A program made the position numbers and the translations under genes. This document shows positions 54,525 through 64,000 of a DNA stretch of 64,000 nt, piece after piece. Position 1 is the first letter of the stretch. Every line of letters starts with the position of its first letter. The notes below the pieces were generated by a model that saw only the letters and a list, made by a program, of their open reading frames with translations, did not search any database and was not told the origin of the DNA. The DNA comes from Schistocerca nitens (lineage: Eukaryota > Arthropoda > Insecta > Orthoptera > Acrididae). The stretch lies in NCBI RefSeq assembly GCF_023898315.1, contig NC_064622.1:175976178-176040177 (forward strand), read 5' to 3'.

Positions 54525-55191
54525 TACAGTGGTAATAGTATAGCGTACACAAGGTAAAGGGCAGTGCATTGTTGGAGGCGTCATCTCTAATCAGGCGGTT
54601 CATGTGAAAAGGATTACGACGTGATTATCCCCAGTAAATTAACAGATTTTGAACGCGGAAAGGTAGTTGGAGCTAGACGAATGTGGCATTCCATTTCTGA
54701 AATCGTTAGGCAATTCAACATTCTGAGGTCCACAGTATCAAGAGTGTGCCGACAATACCACTCTTCGGGCGTTACCTCTCACCACGGACGTCGCATTGGC
54801 CGACGGCCTTCACTGAACTGCCGAGGGCAGCGGCGTTTGTATAGAGATGTTAGTGCTAACAGACAAGCCAGACAAGCAACACTCCGTGAAATAACCATAG
54901 AAACCATTGTGTGGCGTACGACGAACGTATCCGTGAGGACAGAGCGGCAAAATCTGGCGTTAATGGACTATGGCAGCAGGTGGCCAACGCGAGTGTCTTT
55001 ACTGACAGTACAATATCAATTGCAGCGCTACTCCTGGGGTCGCGACCGTATTGGTAGAACCCTAGACACTGGCAAAATGTGGTCGGGTCAGATGACCCGA
55101 TTTCAAACACTAAAAGGTGATGGTAGGATTCAGTGAGACGCAGACACCACGAAGCCATGGACGCAAGTTGTCAACAATGCACTGTCCAAGC

Positions 55192-55404
55192 GTCCGCAGC
55201 TCGTGGTCTCGCGGTAGCGTACACGCTTCCCGAGCACGGGGTCCCGGGTTCGATCCCCGGCGGGGTCAGGGATTTTCTCTGCCTCGTGATGACTGGGTGT
55301 TGTGTGTTGTCCTTAGTTATGTTTAAGTAGTTCTAAGTTCTAGGGGACTGATGACCATAGCTGTTAAGTCCCATAGTGCTCAGAGCCATTTGAACCATTT
55401 GAAC
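55192..55404 (+). mobile_element. SINE with alternative tRNA head and family-I body (family II)
   Basis: Head TCGTGGTCTCGCGGTAGCG with B box GGGTTCGATCCCCGG, then GGGATTTTCTCTGCCTCG, then the family-I body. Perfect target duplication cactgtccaagc at 55180-55191 and 55405-55416, inside a Tc1 transposase. Same architecture as 7598-7806. Confidence 0.95.
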
Positions 55405-55872
55405 CACTGTCCAAGCTGGTGGTGGCTCCATAATGGTGTGGGCTGTGTTTACATGGAATTGACTGGATATGATTGTGTTTGACTAATTGGACTTCATTTA
55501 CATCCACTCATCGACTTCTTGTTCCCAAACACAGATGGAATTTTTATGGATGACAATACGCCATGTCACCAAGCCAAAACTGTTTGCGATTAGTTTGAAG
55601 AACATTCTGGACAATTCGACTGAATGATTTGACCGCCCAGATAGTCCAACATGAATCCCATCGAACATTTACGGGACATAATCGAGAGGTCAGTTCGTGC
55701 AAAATATCCTGCACCGGCAAGACTTTCGTAATTATAGACGGCTGTAGCGGCAGCCTTCCTCAATATTTCTGCAGGGAACTTCAAATGATTTGTTGAGTTG
55801 CTGCACTATGACGATCAAAAGGAAGTTCGACGCAGTATTTGGAGATATTCCATAACTTTTGTCACCTCAGTA

Positions 55873-56210
55873 TAATATACAGGGTGTATCTGCTAAATCG
55901 GGACAAACTGCAGGAAACGATCCCTGAGCAAACGAGGATCAAAGTGCCAGGAATGGTCATACGACTGGAAATCGGAAGCGTCAGCAAAGACACAACCCAA
56001 AATATTTCCTTTCGCCGCTGCAGCCGCAAGGTTATTTATATCCGAGCGCAGTGGCGCTCTTACCATTCTCTGTGTAATCAGCCCAGCCTCAGTGTAATCG
56101 GCCACTCTCTGTGTAACCAACGACCACTTGTAGTCATCTCTTACGACAACAGCTTCTTCATAGCACAGACCGAGCTGCGTGCTAATAGAACAGTTATTCT
56201 GAACTTTATG
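55873..56210. other. Spacer between two Tc1 copies
   Basis: It starts tacagggtgtatctgc, which resembles a DNA-transposon terminus, but no matching end was found. Contains three imperfect repeats of CAGTGTAATC/CTGTGTAATC (56079-56120). Confidence 0.4.
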
Positions 56211-57055
56211 CTGAGAAGACAAAAGGCATGAGATACCTCCCTTGGCCTGACACAGTACAACAACTCGACGTGCCATGGAATCAATAACTCGCTGGAGGTT
56301 CTTTGCATAAATATTGAACCTTGCTGCCTCTATAATCATCCGTAATTTCGAAAGTGTTGTTGGTGCAGGATGTTGTTCACGAGCAGACCTCCCGATTATG
56401 CCCCATAAATGTTCGATGAGATTCATGTTGGGCGACCTGGATGGTCAAACCATTCGCTCGAATTGTCCAGTATGTTCTGCAAACCAATAGTGAATAGTTG
56501 TGGTCTGGTGACATGGCGCATTGTCATCAATAAAACTTCCATGATAGTTTGGGAAAATATCGTCCATGAATTGTTCCTAAATGGTCTCGAAGTAGCGGAC
56601 CATCCAGAGGACCGAGTCCACTCCATACAAACACACCCCACACCATTATGGAGCCACCACCAGCTGGCACAGTGCCTTGTTGACAACGTACGTCCATGGC
56701 TTCGTGGGGTCTGCACCACGTTCGAACCTAACACCAGCTCATACCAACCGAAATCGTGACTCATCTGACCAGACCACGGTTTTCCAGTCGTCAATGGTCC
56801 AACCGATATGGTCACGTGTCCAGGAGAGGCATTGCAGCCGATGTCGTGCTGTTAGCAAAGGCACTCGCGTCGGTCGTCTGCTGCCATAGCCCATTTACGC
56901 GAAATTTCGCCGCACTGACCAAACAGGTACTTTCGTTGTACGTAGTTGTTTCGCTCAGTGTTGCTTGTCTGTTAGCACTGACAATTCGACGTGAACCATG
57001 CAGAGAAGACAGAATACTGGTGAACCGAAAGGACGTTGGAGGGCTTTGTGCAACC
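56211..57055 (-). mobile_element. Tc1-like element, truncated (family of 53564-55870)
   Basis: The left terminus CTGAGAAGACAAAAGGCATG is a diverged form of the 55870 terminus. Minus strand: WSGQMSHDFGWYELVLGS and VQTPRSHGRT (56423-56815), FIDDNAPCHQTTTIHYW, and NMNLIEHLWGIIGRSAREQH (the catalytic Glu kept). The right end is missing near 57055. Confidence 0.85.
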
Positions 57056-57059
57056 GCAA

Positions 57060-59860
57060 TTAATCCGTGAGAGTCGTGTGTTGCTAGATCACACTGCTGT
57101 AAAAATGCTGTTGAACAAATTCATGTAACGAACTCTGTATTTTTACTGCGAAAAAATTGGTAAAATGTAAATACGTCCAGGAGAGGATGGCCGCATAATT
57201 GTTTCTTACAGAAGTAGGGAATTTTTTGCTTACGACATCGAAATTTGGTATTATACGATTCATGATCGATCTGCCCTCTTTGAAAAACAGAATACTGCAC
57301 ACAAGTCACTTAACCACAGCTCAAGACTGCTTTTCAGAATAAATCTTCCAATCTTCAGTGGAGGGTGTTCTGTTTCGAATCTTCTCGACAAATTAAAACT
57401 GTGTACTGTACCTAGGATGCATGGACCTTGCCTTGCCGGCAAGTGTCTTCGAGTTCTAGTCCGACACACAGTTTTATTCCGCCAGGATATTTCAAACCCG
57501 GGAATATTCAGATGCAGAATGAAAGAGTCTTTCTATTTCTCACTATTTATTCATCCTAGAGCGCATATGTACGTTGGACTACCTGAAGATGCTTGAAATA
57601 TTTCCCAAGTCAGTTTTATTTTATACGTGAAATATATTCGCAGGTGCAAATATGGACAACCATCAGCTGTAGAATGGAATGACAACAATGAAAATTCGTG
57701 GCGGGCCGAGACACGATCCCTGATTTCCCGCTTATCGCTAACGGTCCCCTTACCATCTGGTTATCCGAGCACCATTCACGGCGAGACCCAAACTTTCATA
57801 TGTCGGCAACGATGTGTCTACGACCTGTTTTCGTACATCCATTCTGTACATTCCCGTATAGGAGATATTTTACTTGAAAATCGCTTGCCCGGTGTCCACG
57901 AACAAATACGATGTTGCATGCCTTTGTTCTGTCCAACGTGTATACACGGTGTCCCAGTAGGTATAGTCAATATTCCGGGATACGACAGGAATGATCATAC
58001 GAAGCAAAAAGTCTAGTAAACACGGGCTGTAAAAGCGTTCCTTAAGAGTTATGAGCACTTCTGTATTTTCGATACTGTGAGACAAAACTCTTTCTCTGTA
58101 AGCTCTTTGCTTTCCATATTTTGGCAGGAGGTAGTATAGACAAAAACAAGAAAAATGAGATGTGTTCCACAGTATTGAAGATGACATGTACTCATAGCTT
58201 TTAAGGGACGCATTGTAGAAACATGTTAAATACAATTTTTTGCTTCAAATGGTCGTAACTGCAGTATCCCTGATATGGATCATTTCTGATGGAACACGCT
58301 GTGTGTGGACAATGACAGCTATTACGTCAGGATCGAACAGTATATGTTACGTGACGCACTGCAGAGCCTTGTATCATTACACAGTGGGTAAGACGCCAGT
58401 AAGCATGCCGGTAGTAAATTATGTACTGCTATACGCGTTCGCACACTCACACTAAAATGCTGACGTTGACCGGTGCCTTAATGTCCACTTACCTGTTCTG
58501 CCACGACACGCTCAGCTTCTGTTACACCAACAGCATGCGTTACTCTAATTAATTAGTCTCTACAGGGCCGGGGAAACAGAGATCACACACGAATCTCTGG
58601 TAAAATTGTTTGTCTACTAATACCAAAAGACTCATACGTAAATGTGAGCGCTGCAGTGGTAAGTTAACTGAAATTCTTGTCGTGTTCTAAGGACAGTTGA
58701 TATCCATTGTTCGTCTCATACGATGGATACAGTTCCGCTGTTTGTAACTATATTTTGTCCTGAAATGTGCAGCTCACGATATGTGCTTGGCAATCAGTTC
58801 CTATTCACGATGACGTGCACAACCGTCTTGAACGAATGTTCAAGCCACGATAACGAAACGTACTGAAATATTACAAATTAACATGCATTTTCTCTGTTAC
58901 TGACATTTCACACGAAAACATCGAGTCCGCATTAGTTCACGTCCGCCGGAAACCGCTCCAACACCAGTTCATTTCTGCGCCATAGTTTGGATGAAAAGTT
59001 AAATAAATTCAGTCATGTTGGCATCTATAGGATTTAATGCGGGTTCTGTGACAGTATTTACATAGCCAAACCGGAAGTGATTTTAAAACAAAATTGAGGG
59101 TTTACAATTTTACAAGTAGGCTGTGCTCTGGGCTGTCATTTGAGGGACAATGGCCACCACTTTCGTCCTACTGACACTAGTTTAACATTCTACGTTTTGA
59201 ACGCGAAGGCAGTGATTTGGACAGTTTAGATCTTGAAATTTGTGCTCGTCGTAGTACTAAGGCAAATAGTATAATCAATAATCAATAAACAAGTAACAAG
59301 TAACAGACAATGCCTTCTTTTAGTATTTGTGTTGAATATGTTTTACTTTGTCTACATGTTGGCACGAAATACACGACACTTTAAATGTGTATAAATGTCT
59401 GTTCTTTGTTTAAAATAAATCTTGTTAGAAAGTAATGGTTTACCATCCTGTGCTGGCGGGCTGCAGTGCCACCAATCACACGTCAGGTAGTATAATCGAG
59501 GTTTCTGATACGGTGTAGAGAGCAACTATATTCATACGTCTGCTAGCTTTCTACTTGTCATTTCAGTATTTCTTTCCTTATGTGAACATAATAACTTCAA
59601 GCCTCATGAGTCGAAAGACTTGTTTCTCACAGCATTGTAGTAATTATGCACTGTGGCATGTATTTACGTAAAAGAAGTTTTATTTGAATTTTTGTTTCTA
59701 ACCATTGTGCTTGTATTAATACGTTTCTATACAAGTTCACATTTGTAATATAAAAACGCGTTATTGATTTATTATGTCATCAGATGATGGGCTACACCCA
59801 AAACGTCTTATGAAAATAAAGAAGTTCCATTAATGTTATTGCGACCTGTCATCTTTTTTA
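57060..59860. other. Intergenic, largely unassigned
   Basis: The frames 57627-58016 (129 codons) and 57870-58235 (minus) show no known domain. At 57948 ACGGTGTCCCAGTAGG resembles the start of a dispersed arthropod repeat. A degenerate hammerhead-like motif lies at 59781-59807. Confidence 0.35.
59781..59807 (+). ncRNA. Degenerate hammerhead-like core
   Basis: CAGATGA, T, a 3-bp stem (GGG with CCC), then AAAACGTC where GAAACGTC is expected. Probably a relic of a Penelope-type end. Confidence 0.3.
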
Positions 59861-60600
59861 GAATCACAATAAAAAGGAGGACCCACGACTGCTGTATCTG
59901 GTCACTGATATTCTGGGTAGTGTCACTTGGATGAAGCTGACGTCTGAGCTGGTATCACACATATTCTATCGGGGACACGTTTGGGGGTCTTGCTGACCAC
60001 AGAGTACCTCAGCATCCTGCAGACTGTTCGAGACAAGTACGATGGGTGAAGGAGCATTGTCCTGTTGAAAAATGACACCACGATACCGTCGTATGAGACG
60101 TGACACACGATGACGTAGAATATCCGTCTCATTACCCTCAGTCACTACCAGCCGTGACCGAAAGTTATACCCAATGGTTCCCCACACTATAACGCCAGGA
60201 GTAACACCGCTGTGCCTCTCCAAAACACTAGAAGAATTGATTCTCTTTCCAGATCGCCGGCGTACTCGCCAACAATTCTCACCCGGGGTAGTACAGAACA
60301 GCGATTTATCGCTGAACACAGTGGAACGCCATTTATCAGCAGTCCATGCTTCCTGACTCACTACTACCACAAAAGTAGCCGTTTCTGTTCTGGTGTTAGC
60401 GGTAACCTTCGAACGAGACAGTAATTTCCTAGTCCGACTGCTCCTAGTCTACGATCAATGGTGGGGGACGACACAGAATGATACAGTCAGTCCATTACTT
60501 GCTCTCGGATGGCAGGTGCGGAAGTGAAAGCGTTCCGATGGGCTTGGTGCACGATACGGTGCCGCACGCTTGCGGTGGTCGATCGCAACCTAGACGAGTA
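59860..60600 (-). mobile_element. Tc1-like transposase remnant
   Basis: The minus frame 59966-60370 gives WRSTVFSDKSLFCTTPGENC (first Asp), HSGVTPGVIVWGTIGYNFRS and VIFQQDNAPSP (second Asp). A frameshift then leads to ARPPNVSPIEYVWYQLRRQL (catalytic Glu present). The N-terminal part is eroded upstream and no termini were identified. Confidence 0.82.
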
Positions 60601-61140
60601 TGCCCCGTGCCCTCACGTTTCTGTGCAGTCTAACATCGGATGACTGTCACATCCGAATACCCAACAAATCTATATACTACAAGATTCGACCAGCCGGCCA
60701 AATGGAGGCCCAAAATGAGGCTCCTTTCAAACTCTGTTGTCAGGTGCACACGAGTACGTACCATCTCCGTGTTCTTCACAGCACTCACTCAACTTATAAA
60801 GCTGTTCAAGGTCCTTATACTTTTCAATGGTCATTTAGACACCCGCCGATGGTGTGTACGAGTACGAAGGTACATTGACATCCCACTGCGTCCTCTCAGT
60901 GCTTCATCTTTTTTGTCAGTCAATGTAAGTTCGATCTATCATTGTAATATTCTTCATTAAGATTGCCTCGGTTTGGAAGTGGTTTTACTGTTGATGACGC
61001 ACAAGCAGTGAACACCCACTACTTCCTAAAGCTAAATCACTAGGAAACAATTACTTGAGCACTTTTCATGGGAGGAACGCACCGATGTGAATACTCCGTC
61101 CGAAAAGACCTCGAAAGGCCCAACTTCAAGGATTTCTATG
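60601..61140. other. Intergenic, unassigned
   Basis: Overlapping plus frames 60600-60878 and 60640-60960 have no domain and may belong to the adjacent Tc1 remnant. Confidence 0.35.
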
Positions 61141-61144
61141 TCCG

Positions 61145-61395
61145 TCTACTTAGCTAGGTGGTAACGTGCTCACCTCCATGCAAGCGGGCCCGGGTTCGAT
61201 TCCCGGCTGGGTTGGAGATTTTTCTCCGCTCAGGCACTGGGTGTTGTGTTATATTCATTTCAGCCTCATCACCGGCATGCAAGTCGCCCAATGTGGCGGC
61301 GACTGAAATAAGACTTGCATTTGGCGGCCTTACTTCCCTGGATGGGGCCTCCCGGCAAAACGATGCCATACGCTCATTTCCATTCTTTCAAGGAC
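61145..61395 (+). mobile_element. tRNA-derived SINE, family IV
   Basis: Head AGCTAGGTGGTAACGTGCTC with B box GGGTTCGATTCCCGG, then GGAGATTTTTCTCCGCTCAG, CACTGGGTGTTGTGTTAT, and a body with GCAAGTCGCCCAATGTGGC. The body differs from families I-III. No clear target duplication was found; the boundaries are approximate. Confidence 0.75.
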
Positions 61396-61840
61396 TTACA
61401 TGAGTTAGATTCCTAACTTTATGAGTAATACAGTAATTACGTATGTTTGCATATCAACGATGGGACTGCAATAGGTAATAATTAGTGTTAGGTAAATGAA
61501 GTGAGCTTTAGCAAAACTAGTTACTTGAAATGCTTCAAATTAATTAGGAAATTATTCTGACTGATCTAATTTAGCAAAATTGGGCCTAGTGTTATACCCG
61601 GAATTACAGAATGACAACTATATCTTGTGGCACATCTCTCACTAACAAGGGAACCTTCCCATCGCACCCCCCTCAGATTTAGTTATAAGTTGGCACAGTA
61701 GATAGGCCTTGAAAAACTGAACACAGATCAATCGAGAAAACAGGAAGAAGTTGTGTGGAACAATGAAAAAAATAAGCAAAATATACAAACTGAGTAGTCG
61801 ATGAGCAATATACGCAACATCAAGGAAACTGTGGGCTCAG

Positions 61841-61912
61841 GAGCGCCGTGGTCCTGTAGTTAGCGAGAGTAGCTGCGGAACGAGAGGTCCTTGGTTCAAG
61901 TCTTCCCTCGAC
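61841..61912 (+). repeat. tRNA-like unit in the left foldback arm
   Basis: GAGCGCCGTGGTCCTGTAGT (A-box-like region) and GGTTCAAGTCT (B-box-like), 72 bp, the size of a tRNA. No intron or CCA. Confidence 0.6.
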
Positions 61913-62342
61913 TGAAAATTTTACTTTTTTTATTTTCGCAAAGTTATGATCTGTCCTTTCGTTCATTGACGTCTCTGTTCACTGTAATAAGTTTAGTGTC
62001 TGTGTTTTGCGACCGCACCGCAAAACCGTGCGATTAGTAGACGAAAGGATGTACCTCTCCAATGGGAACCGAAAACATTTGACCGCAAGGTCATAGATCA
62101 ACCGATTCCTCCAGAGGAAAACACATCTGATATATTCTATACGACACTGGTGACGGCATGTGCGTCACATGACAGGAATATGTTGTCGACCCACCTAACT
62201 TGTACACTTAGCGAATGGGTAAAAAGATTCTTCTACCTTGCCCGATTTAGGTTTTCTTGTGGATCTGATAATCACCCCTAAAAAAGTGATGAAAACGTAA
62301 GAGTTTGTCACATAAACTGAAAATAAAAAATTAAAATTTTCA

Positions 62343-62414
62343 GTCGAGGGAAGATTTGAACCTAGGATCTCTCGTTCCGCAGATGGTCTCGCTAACCACG
62401 GGACCACGGCGCTC
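62343..62414 (-). repeat. tRNA-like unit in the right foldback arm
   Basis: Minus strand GAGCGCCGTGGTCCCGTGGT and GGTTCAAATCT, the inverted partner of 61841-61912. Confidence 0.6.
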
Positions 62415-62635
62415 CTTCAGTCCCGTTGTGCTTGTTGTTGCTTATCTTCGCATGGACTACTCAGTTTGCATATTTTCTAATTTTTTTCATAGTTCCACAC
62501 AACGTCTTCCTGTTTTCTCAATTGATCTGTGTTCAGTTTTTCAAGGCCTATCCACTGTGTCAACTTATAACTAAATCTGAGGGGGGTGCGATGGGGAGGT
62601 TCCCTTGTGAGACTAATGATAATTAAAAAGAAAAA

Positions 62636-62823
62636 ATGGCTCTGAGCACTATGGGACATAACGTCTGAGGTCATCAGTCCCATAGAACGTAGAACTACAT
62701 AAACCTAACTAACCTAAGGACATCACACACATCCATGCCCGAGGCAGGATTCGAACCTGCGACCGTAGGGGTCGCGCAGTACCAGACTGAAGCGCCTGCA
62801 ACCGCTCGGTCACCCCGGCCGGC
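62636..62823 (-). mobile_element. tRNA-derived SINE, family I
   Basis: Near full length, intact B box on the minus strand. Flanked by A-rich sequence (taaaaagaaaaa and taaaaaaaaaaaa) that probably represents the target duplication. It lies 28 bp from the foldback element. Confidence 0.93.
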
Positions 62824-62839
62824 TAAAAAAAAAAAAAGA

Positions 62840-64000
62840 CATTTAAGGAGGCAAATACCAAAACAAAATGGGAATGGTTCTCAGCTTGCTACGTTACAGC
62901 CCACCTAAGAATATTTTCATAATTTCCTTCTCCTTTCTTAATACACGTCCATTCGAGTTTCTTTTACTTATTTTAATTACATTCCTTTTCTCTTGTCCAC
63001 TGTCTGCTTGTCTACCATCTACAATTACGTCAGTGTCGAAGTAAAACTGTCGGGTTGTCCACTTCGTAGCGTCATTGAGAAGTAGTGTAATCGCTGCTTG
63101 AGAATTTCAGCTTACTAAAGCGCTCCTATCGAAGTAGCTCCAGGCCCACGCCCACATGCTGCCATCTGGGAAGCCTCGACCGACGACTTGCGGCCTTCCA
63201 GAAGAATTGCGGCGTACTGTTCAGGGGGTCGGAAGAGAATGTCGGCAGCCGCAAGTGCGGGCGAACGTACATTTCTGCGCGGTCGACAAAAATGCGTTCG
63301 CGCCCTCATTTCCTAAACCGCAGGCACGCCGTGGAATGGACTAGAGAGTTGTTTCCCGCAAAAACACAAAGAGCAGGCGGGAGGCAAAATGCTGCGAGCT
63401 GTGTTAAAAGAAACGCAGGCGAAAAAGTACAGGGGAAGCATGTGCGCGATTTCTGGCACGTTTCTGAAGTTCTCCGAAGAACGTTGTGAAATGTCCTGAT
63501 GGCTTGTCATCAAGTGTTTTTGTATCGCCTTCGACTGTGGTTTCCGCGTATCGTCGCTATCGTGTGAAGCGGACCCTGGAATTTCGAACTAGATTACCGC
63601 AAATCTAGATTTTGGCCAGATTGTCTCTGTTTCGCTGTTGAAAACCGATTCTCGATTAAGAGTTGTCGGATTCCTCAAAATTCGGATCGTACTAAAACAG
63701 ATAATATTTCATATAATGCAGCCTGGACATCATTCGAGCTTTTGAACTAAGAGGCAGTGTTGTTAGAGTAACTGAAATTAAAATTCAGCTTATAGTTCGT
63801 AGAGAATCAATTTGGCAAAATTGCACTAAACAGTCATCACGTCGAAATCTGTCACCTTCGGTAGAGTGTCAAAAGTCCATCAAAATAACCGGTTGTTGGT
63901 ACTGTGTATTTTACAGACCGTGAACCGTGTTTACTAACAGATTCGTCGTCATCCAGCAAATCTAATGCGGTAGCAGTTTCTAGAAATAAGGAAAGTTATT
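62840..64000. other. Intergenic, nothing recognised
   Basis: 63120-63420 is GC-rich with short frames on both strands (63115-63309 minus, 63156-63344 plus, 63292-63489 plus), none with a domain. The last 500 bp are AT-rich. Confidence 0.4.

Larger units (their letters stand above)
53564..55870 (+). mobile_element. Tc1-like element split by a mariner and a SINE
   Basis: Left terminus AGTGAGGTGACAGAAGAAGC, right terminus ACTTTTGTCACCTCAG, TA at 55871-55872. Frame 54621-55136 holds the DNA-binding half (LTDFERGKVVGARRMWHSIS, STVSRVCRQYHSSGVTSHHG). The first catalytic motif is lost (MWSGQMTRF). Remnants of the second half follow the SINE. Net length about 1.16 kb. A related copy lies at 56211-57055. 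Confidence 0.85.
61646..62607. mobile_element. Foldback element with a tRNA-like unit in each arm
   Basis: 962 bp. Inverted arms of about 280-290 bp start CAAGGGAACCTTCCCATCGC and end GGGGAGGTTCCCTTG; they are clearly homologous along their length. Each arm's inner part holds a tRNA-like sequence. The central spacer is about 400 bp without coding sequence. Flanks share ACTAA but a full target duplication is uncertain. No transposase, so non-autonomous. Superfamily unknown. Confidence 0.88.

Noticed and set aside
57627-58016. 129-codon open frame as a candidate gene
   Set aside because: No domain or homologous copy in the window, and the end overlaps a repeat-like start at 57948; too weak to call.
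1-64000. CRISPR arrays, bacterial operons, phage or prokaryotic defence systems
   Set aside because: No regularly spaced direct repeats and no prokaryotic gene organisation; the content is eukaryotic transposons throughout.
1-64000. LTR retrotransposons or endogenous viral sequence
   Set aside because: No paired long direct repeats, primer-binding site, gag, integrase or capsid-like frames were recognised. All RT sequences are LINE or Penelope type.

Overview
The window is animal, almost certainly insect, nuclear DNA made up of layered transposable elements. No host gene can be supported. About fifteen copies of a tRNA-derived SINE with one distinctive shared body, together with a mixture of Tc1, mariner, RTE-like and Penelope-like elements, is what I would expect of a large orthopteran genome such as a grasshopper or locust (Schistocerca type). 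That assignment is recalled from the SINE sequence and was not tested.

Layout. 1-2463: 5' part of an RTE-like LINE (minus). 2994-6668: a second RTE-like LINE with a mariner derivative inserted, and SINEs. 7191-10430: a decayed LINE that absorbed three tRNA-SINEs and one 5S-rRNA-derived SINE. 11419-18330: mariner/ITm, hAT and LINE remnants. 18331-27230: mostly unassigned sequence with SINEs and one Tc1. 27231-29270: a Tigger/pogo remnant holding a palindromic MITE, which in turn holds an RTE copy. 29460-35149: Penelope-type termini, a Tc1, a mariner and a near-perfect 99-bp-arm palindrome. 36167-37573: a Tc1 element with an uninterrupted DD34E transposase. 37784-45741: one 1.3-kb mariner expanded to 8 kb by a foldback mariner (itself hit by a Penelope-like element and a SINE) and by a full-length RTE-like LINE. 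46208-49152: SINEs and a TG microsatellite. 49160-57055: Tc1 copies, two of them head-to-head around a GC-rich island, then a Tc1 holding a mariner and a SINE. 57060-64000: mostly unassigned sequence, a Tc1 remnant, a fourth SINE type, and a foldback element with a tRNA-like unit in each arm.

How the parts relate. The autonomous classes present are LINE/RTE (AP endonuclease plus RT), Penelope-like (RT plus GIY-YIG) and Tc1/mariner (DDE/D). Only the Tc1 transposase at 36302-37342 is intact; every other coding region is broken. Target-site duplications and TA dinucleotides give a relative insertion order in several places. The most unusual items are the 37.8-45.7 kb nest, a 97-bp insertion plus small inversion inside the RTE endonuclease whose exact twin lies 4.5 kb away, recurrent hammerhead-ribozyme-like cores at Penelope-type ends, a 5S-derived SINE, and SINE families that share a body but carry different tRNA heads.
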